Source: Streptomyces bambusae
GTDB lineage: Bacteria; Actinomycetota; Actinomycetes; Streptomycetales; Streptomycetaceae
Length of the DNA stretch: 64,000 bases
Assembly: GCF_020532645.1 (NCBI RefSeq)
Contig: NZ_JAJAUZ010000008.1
Location: forward strand, 62,001-126,000
Reading direction: 5' to 3'
Program-made: the position numbers and the translations under genes
In this document: piece after piece, positions 60,383 to 64,000 of the stretch
How positions within the stretch are numbered: the first letter of the stretch is position 1
Layout: every line of letters begins with the position of its first letter
Notes under the pieces: generated by a model
Database searches by the model: none
Told to the model about the DNA's origin: nothing
Seen by the model: the letters and a program-made list of their open reading frames with translations, nothing else

Positions 60383-62023
60383 TCAGAGCGCGGACTCCCA
60401 GGTCACGGTCGTGCCCCGGCCGCCGGATTCCGCCCGGCCACCGGCCCCCGTGAAACCGTCGTCCACGACCGCCAGCCGGACCGTCCCCCCGTCCCCGTCC
60501 CCGCCCGCGTCCACCGTCACCTCGATCGACGTGACGCCGGCGCGCCGGTGCGCGGCGGCCAGCGCGGTCCGCAGGGCGGACAGCAGACGGTCCGCCACCG
60601 GGGCCGGGACCAGGGCGTCGACCGCGCCCGCGAAGTGGACCGACGGCTGGAAGCCCAGCAGCACCGCCGCCCCGCCCGTCTCCCGCAGCACCCGCCCGCG
60701 GAACGTCGCCGGAGCGTCCGACGGCGGCTGCTGGAGCGCGAAGATGGCCGTGCGGACCTCCTGGATCGTCGAGTCCAGCTCGTCCACGGCGCGCCCCAGC
60801 TCGTCGCCGACGGCCTCGCCCTCCGCGGCCGCGGCCCCGCGCCGGCGCGTCGCGTCCAGCATCATCTCCGTGGCGAACAGCCGCTGGACCACCAGGTCGT
60901 GCAGGTCCCGGGCGATCCGGTCGCGGTCCTCGTACACGGCCAGCTGCTCCCGGTCGTGCTGTGCGTCCGCGAGCACCAGGGCGAGCGCCGCCTGCGAGGC
61001 GAACTGCGCGGCCAGCAGCCGGTCCACCGCGTCGTACGGCCGCCCGCCGCGGCGGCGCGGCAGCGCGAGGGTGCCGATCAGCCGGCCCCCGCTCTGCAGC
61101 GGCAGCAGCATGCTCGGCCCGAACCGCTCCCGGACGTGCGTGGTCATGCGGGGATCCGTCGCCGAGTCCTCGACGAACACCGGCTCCCCGCCCAGCAGCT
61201 GCTCCAGCACCGGGCTGCCCGGCGCGATCGTGGTGCCGACCAGGTCGCCCGGATCGTCGTGGGTGGAGGCCGCGACGATCTCCATGCCGCCCTCCGGGGT
61301 CGGCTGGAGCACCACCCCGGCCGCCGCGTCCGCCACCAGCCGGGCCCGTTCCGCCACGCACATCAGTGCGTCCGCGGCGGGCCGCCCGGTCAGCAGCGTC
61401 GTGGTCACGGCGGCCGCGCCCTCGATCCAGCGCTCCCGCCGCCGGGCCGTGTCGTACAGGCGGGCGTTGCCGATGGCGATGCCCGCCTGCGCGACCAGCA
61501 CCCGCAGCAGCGCGAGGTCGTCGGGGGTGAACCGGCCGCCGTCCGCCTTCTCCGCGAGGTAGAGGTTGCCGAACACCTCGGTGTGCACCCGGATGGGCAC
61601 CCCGAGGAAGCTGCGCATCGGCGGATGGCCGGCCGGGAAGCCGACCGCCCGCGGGTCCGTCGTGACGTCGTCGAGCAGCAGCGGCTGCGGCTCCCGGACC
61701 AGCAGGCCGAGGATCCCCGACCGGCCGTCGGGCAGGTGGGGGATGGCGGCCCGCTGCTCCTCGCTGATCCCCGAGGAGATCAGCTCGGTGAGCCGGCCGC
61801 CGCCGGCTGCTCCGTCCGGCTCGATGATGCCGAGCGCCCCGTACCGGGCCCCGCACAGCTGCCGGGCGGACTCCACGATGTGCCGGAGCGTCGCCTTCAG
61901 TTCGAGGTCGGTGCCCACGCTGAGCACCGCTTCGAGCAGCATCGGCAGGCCGTGCGGCGCGTCGCCGCCCCGGCCGGGGTCCGTTCCCGCGTCGGCGCCG
62001 GGCGCGCCGGGCGGTCCACTCAT
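60383..62023 (-). CDS. GAF-domain sensor histidine kinase (DevS/NarL-partner type) with degenerate ATPase
   Basis: A 546-residue cytoplasmic sensor with two GAF domains (about 25-190 and 205-350), a HisKA_3 dimerisation helix with the phospho-acceptor His in DRIARDLHDLVVQRLFATEM near residue 370, and a short HATPase region. The ATPase lacks the usual N-box Asn (RTALAAAHRRA where REALTNVVRHA is expected) and has only VVDDGFTG as G1 box with no clear G2, so kinase activity may be weak or lost. No response regulator is adjacent. ATG at 62023 overlaps the mbl stop by four bases, coupling the two genes. Confidence 0.82.
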   Translation of the reverse strand: MSGPPGAPGADAGTDPGRGGDAPHGLPMLLEAVLSVGTDLELKATLRHIVESARQLCGARYGALGIIEPDGAAGGGRLTELISSGISEEQRAAIPHLPDGRSGILGLLVREPQPLLLDDVTTDPRAVGFPAGHPPMRSFLGVPIRVHTEVFGNLYLAEKADGGRFTPDDLALLRVLVAQAGIAIGNARLYDTARRRERWIEGAAAVTTTLLTGRPAADALMCVAERARLVADAAAGVVLQPTPEGGMEIVAASTHDDPGDLVGTTIAPGSPVLEQLLGGEPVFVEDSATDPRMTTHVRERFGPSMLLPLQSGGRLIGTLALPRRRGGRPYDAVDRLLAAQFASQAALALVLADAQHDREQLAVYEDRDRIARDLHDLVVQRLFATEMMLDATRRRGAAAAEGEAVGDELGRAVDELDSTIQEVRTAIFALQQPPSDAPATFRGRVLRETGGAAVLLGFQPSVHFAGAVDALVPAPVADRLLSALRTALAAAHRRAGVTSIEVTVDAGGDGDGGTVRLAVVDDGFTGAGGRAESGGRGTTVTWESAL

Positions 62024-63057
62024 TCGGACAGCGGGTTCAGCACCATCGGGGCGATCTTCCCTTCGAGCATCGCGCCGAGTCCCATCACCGCGCACACGTC
62101 GGGGCGCTCCGCGATGTGCACCGGCATGCCGGTGGCGTCCCGCAGCATCTGGTCCAGCCCCGGCAGCAGGGCACTGCCGCCCACCATCATGATCCCGGTG
62201 TCCGTCAGGTCGGCGACCAGGTCCGGCGGGCACTCGCGCAGCACCTTGCCGATGCCGTCGAGGACGGCGGTCAGCGGGGTGTGGATGGCGTCGCGCACCG
62301 CCGCGGTGTCGACCCGGACCGAGCGGGCCAGCCCGGTGGCCACGTCCCGGCCGTGGATCTCGGTGGAGGCGGGCCCGAGGTCGGTGATGCCGTTGCCGTG
62401 CAGGGCGAGCTGGAGCGGGCGCACCGCCTGGCTCGGCAGCATCAGTTCGTGCTGGTGGCGCAGGTGCTGGACGATCGCGTGGTCGACGGCGTCGCCGCCG
62501 ACCGCCACCCGCTCGGCGGTCACGATCGAGCCGAGCGACAGCACGGCGATCTGGGTGGCCGCCGCCCCGCACACCATGATCATCGTCGCGGTCGGCTGCT
62601 CCACCGGCAGGCCGCAGCCGACGGCCGCCGCGATCAGCGTGTCCACCAGCTCGACCCGGCGGGCGCCGAGGCCGACCAGGGTCTCGACCGCCGCCCGCTG
62701 GGCCAGCGGGTCGGCGTCGTGCGGGGTGCAGGCGGCGGCCCGCAGCCGCGGCTTGCGGCGCAGGGCCCGGCGGAGCTTCTCGCCGAGCAGGTGGCGCAGC
62801 ATCCGCTGGGCCATCTCGATGTCGACGACGGTGCCGCCGGATACGGGGCGGACGACGCGGATGTAGTCGGGGGTGCGGCCGGTCATGCGCTCGGCGAAGG
62901 TGCCGACCGCGATGAGGGCGCCGGTGCGGGTGTTGACCGCGGCGACGCTGGGCTCGTCCACGACCAGCCCGGCGCCCTTCACGTACACGCGGGTCCGCGC
63001 TGCCCCCAGGTCGACGGCGACGTGGCAGCGGCGCAACTGCTCAAGGCTGACGGTCAC
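62020..63057 (-). CDS. mbl: MreB-like actin homologue (Mbl type)
   Basis: Actin-fold protein of 345 residues. It starts CHVAVDLGAARTRVYVKGAGLVVDEPSVAA (phosphate 1, with Gly-Ala-Ala instead of the usual GTAN), then VVRPVSGGTVVDIEMAQRMLRHLL, SLGSIVTAERVAVGGDAVDHAIVQHL (phosphate 2) and TGIMMVGGSALLPGLDQML (adenosine motif). Features are those of the shorter, divergent MreB paralogue of Streptomyces that helps spore-wall synthesis. It is not beside mreC/mreD. GTG at 63057. Coupled by ATGA to the sensor kinase gene. Confidence 0.85.
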   Translation of the reverse strand: MTVSLEQLRRCHVAVDLGAARTRVYVKGAGLVVDEPSVAAVNTRTGALIAVGTFAERMTGRTPDYIRVVRPVSGGTVVDIEMAQRMLRHLLGEKLRRALRRKPRLRAAACTPHDADPLAQRAAVETLVGLGARRVELVDTLIAAAVGCGLPVEQPTATMIMVCGAAATQIAVLSLGSIVTAERVAVGGDAVDHAIVQHLRHQHELMLPSQAVRPLQLALHGNGITDLGPASTEIHGRDVATGLARSVRVDTAAVRDAIHTPLTAVLDGIGKVLRECPPDLVADLTDTGIMMVGGSALLPGLDQMLRDATGMPVHIAERPDVCAVMGLGAMLEGKIAPMVLNPLSE

Positions 63058-63287
63058 GGCAGATCCTCCCGAGGCGCTGACGCTTGCTGAGATGAAGACC
63101 GGCGACTGCTGGTCACATTTCGCATCTTTTCGGTCATATCGGACATCCTGCGCGTTGGGCTGGTCCGGTCGGGGGGTGATGCCGGTGCGCCGAGTGAGTC
63201 GTGGGGTGCTGCACGGGGGTGGTCTTCTGGCGTGTCAGCCCGCACCATGCGCCTACTACTCGCGCGTAACGAGGTAAGGGGGACGCC

Positions 63288-63998
63288 GTGCTGACGGTCC
63301 GCCAGAGAGTTGCCGCCCTGCTCGCGCTCGTCGCACTGCTGACGGCGCCGCTGACCGCCAACGCCGCCGAACGGGTGGCCGGCACCGCCTCCCACCAGGC
63401 AGGACAGCGCAATCCGGTGGTGTTCGTGCACGGCTACAACGCCGACCCCGGCGTCTGGGGCTCGCTCCGTTCCGACCTCCGCGCCGACGGCTACCCCGAC
63501 TCCCTGCTCTTCTCCTGGGGTTACGACACCCACCAGTCGGTGAACGAGGTGCTCGCCGGCCGGTTCGCCGCCTATGTCGACGAGGTCCGCGCCCGGACCG
63601 GCGCCGCGCAGGTCGACGTGGTCGCCCACTCCTTCGGCTCGCTCGTCACCCGCTGGTACGTGAAGCACGGCGGCGGCGCGCCGAAGGTCGGCCGCTGGGT
63701 CTCCCTGGCCGGCCCCAACCACGGCACGTACATCAGCTGGGCCTGCGTCATCTGGGGCCAGGCCTGCCGGGACATGAGCCCCGGCTCGTACGTACAGAAG
63801 AAGCTGGCCGAGGGCGACGAGACGCCGGGGGCGGTGGCGTACGCGACGTTCTGGTCGGACTGCGACGAAGTGATCAACCCGGACTCCAGTGTCCCGCTGT
63901 CCGGCGCGGCCAACACGTACGCCGGCTGCCTGAAGCACAACGACTTCCTCGGCGACGACGGGGTCTCCGCCGGCGTACGCGCCTTCCTGGCGCGGTGA
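63288..63998 (+). CDS. Secreted lipase/esterase (Lipase_2, EstB-like)
   Basis: Extracellular alpha/beta hydrolase of 236 residues. A signal peptide (VRQRVAALLALVALLTAPLTANAAE) is followed by NPVVFVHGYNADPGVWGSLRSDLRADG (oxyanion region), the nucleophile Ser in VVAHSFGSLVTRWYV (A-H-S-F-G, a variant of G-x-S-x-G with Ala), and the likely catalytic His in CLKHNDFLGDDG near the C terminus. This is the lipase class 2 family. Two Cys pairs (WACVIWGQACRD; SDCDEV with GCLK) suggest disulfides. GTG at 63288 with AAGGGGG upstream. The protein is complete; the window ends just after the stop. Confidence 0.9.
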   Translation: MLTVRQRVAALLALVALLTAPLTANAAERVAGTASHQAGQRNPVVFVHGYNADPGVWGSLRSDLRADGYPDSLLFSWGYDTHQSVNEVLAGRFAAYVDEVRARTGAAQVDVVAHSFGSLVTRWYVKHGGGAPKVGRWVSLAGPNHGTYISWACVIWGQACRDMSPGSYVQKKLAEGDETPGAVAYATFWSDCDEVINPDSSVPLSGAANTYAGCLKHNDFLGDDGVSAGVRAFLAR

Positions 63999-64000
63999 CC

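Overview
The window reads as a piece of actinomycete chromosome, almost certainly Streptomyces or a close relative. G+C is very high with G/C-biased third codon positions, GTG starts are frequent, and several genes are typical of that group: a mycelial zinc uptake/Zur cluster, an HrdA-type sigma factor, MatB, an MreB-like Mbl protein, a class F sortase and GlnR-type nitrogen control sites. No phage, transposase, integrase, CRISPR array or biosynthetic gene cluster was seen. Most of the window looks like conserved core chromosome, with accessory detail in promoters, small operons and repeats.

Layout. 1-6.6 kb: the C-terminal part of a secreted/membrane protein runs in frame into era; then a GNAT gene, a protealysin-like M4 protease with its emfourin inhibitor gene, leuA behind a leucine-rich leader peptide, and an SDR gene. 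6.7-16.1 kb: a zinc-ribbon TerB protein, an NCS2 nucleobase permease, recO, uppS, then zur and znuB-znuC-znuA with two Zur-box candidates, and glyS. 16-25 kb: an aldo/keto reductase-TetR operon with a palindromic operator, a DHA2 MFS exporter, dus, ppdK with a remarkable set of upstream palindromes, and an ArsR-type regulator. 25-37 kb: a Tat-exported PhoX-like protein, a truncated-haemoglobin remnant, a VOC protein, the assimilatory nitrite reductase operon (FAD oxidoreductase-nirB-nirD), a class F sortase with a neighbouring anchored surface protein, cutA, a gamma-glutamylcyclotransferase-like gene and the assimilatory nitrate reductase gene nasA.

37-53 kb: SDR, SanA/YdcF-type membrane protein, sirohydrochlorin chelatase, dgt, an FAD-dependent reductase, dnaG, a two-gene nucleotidyltransferase operon, hrdA, a heterodimeric ABC exporter, an FGGY sugar kinase, a small YtxH-like protein and three tRNA genes (two Asn, one with a CAU anticodon). 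53-64 kb: a glutamate-cysteine ligase family 2 gene, an MFS transporter, an acetyl-CoA carboxylase-like carboxyltransferase coupled to matB, a LysE-type exporter carrying an exact 51-bp tandem duplication, an Lrp/AsnC regulator, a GAF histidine kinase overlapping mbl, and a secreted lipase.

Functional threads. Nitrogen assimilation links nasA, nirB, nirD and the sirohydrochlorin chelatase (siroheme supply); both nas and nir have upstream sequences with the spaced a-n6-b-n6-a-n6-b arrangement of GlnR sites. Zinc homeostasis is self-contained (zur plus znuABC). leuA appears to be controlled by ribosome-mediated attenuation. The regulatory signals that seem least explained are three copies of CGCTCA-NN-TGAGCG in 324 bp upstream of ppdK, and the uncharacterised partner of the AbiEii-like nucleotidyltransferase. 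All function calls are by reading the sequence; no database search was run.
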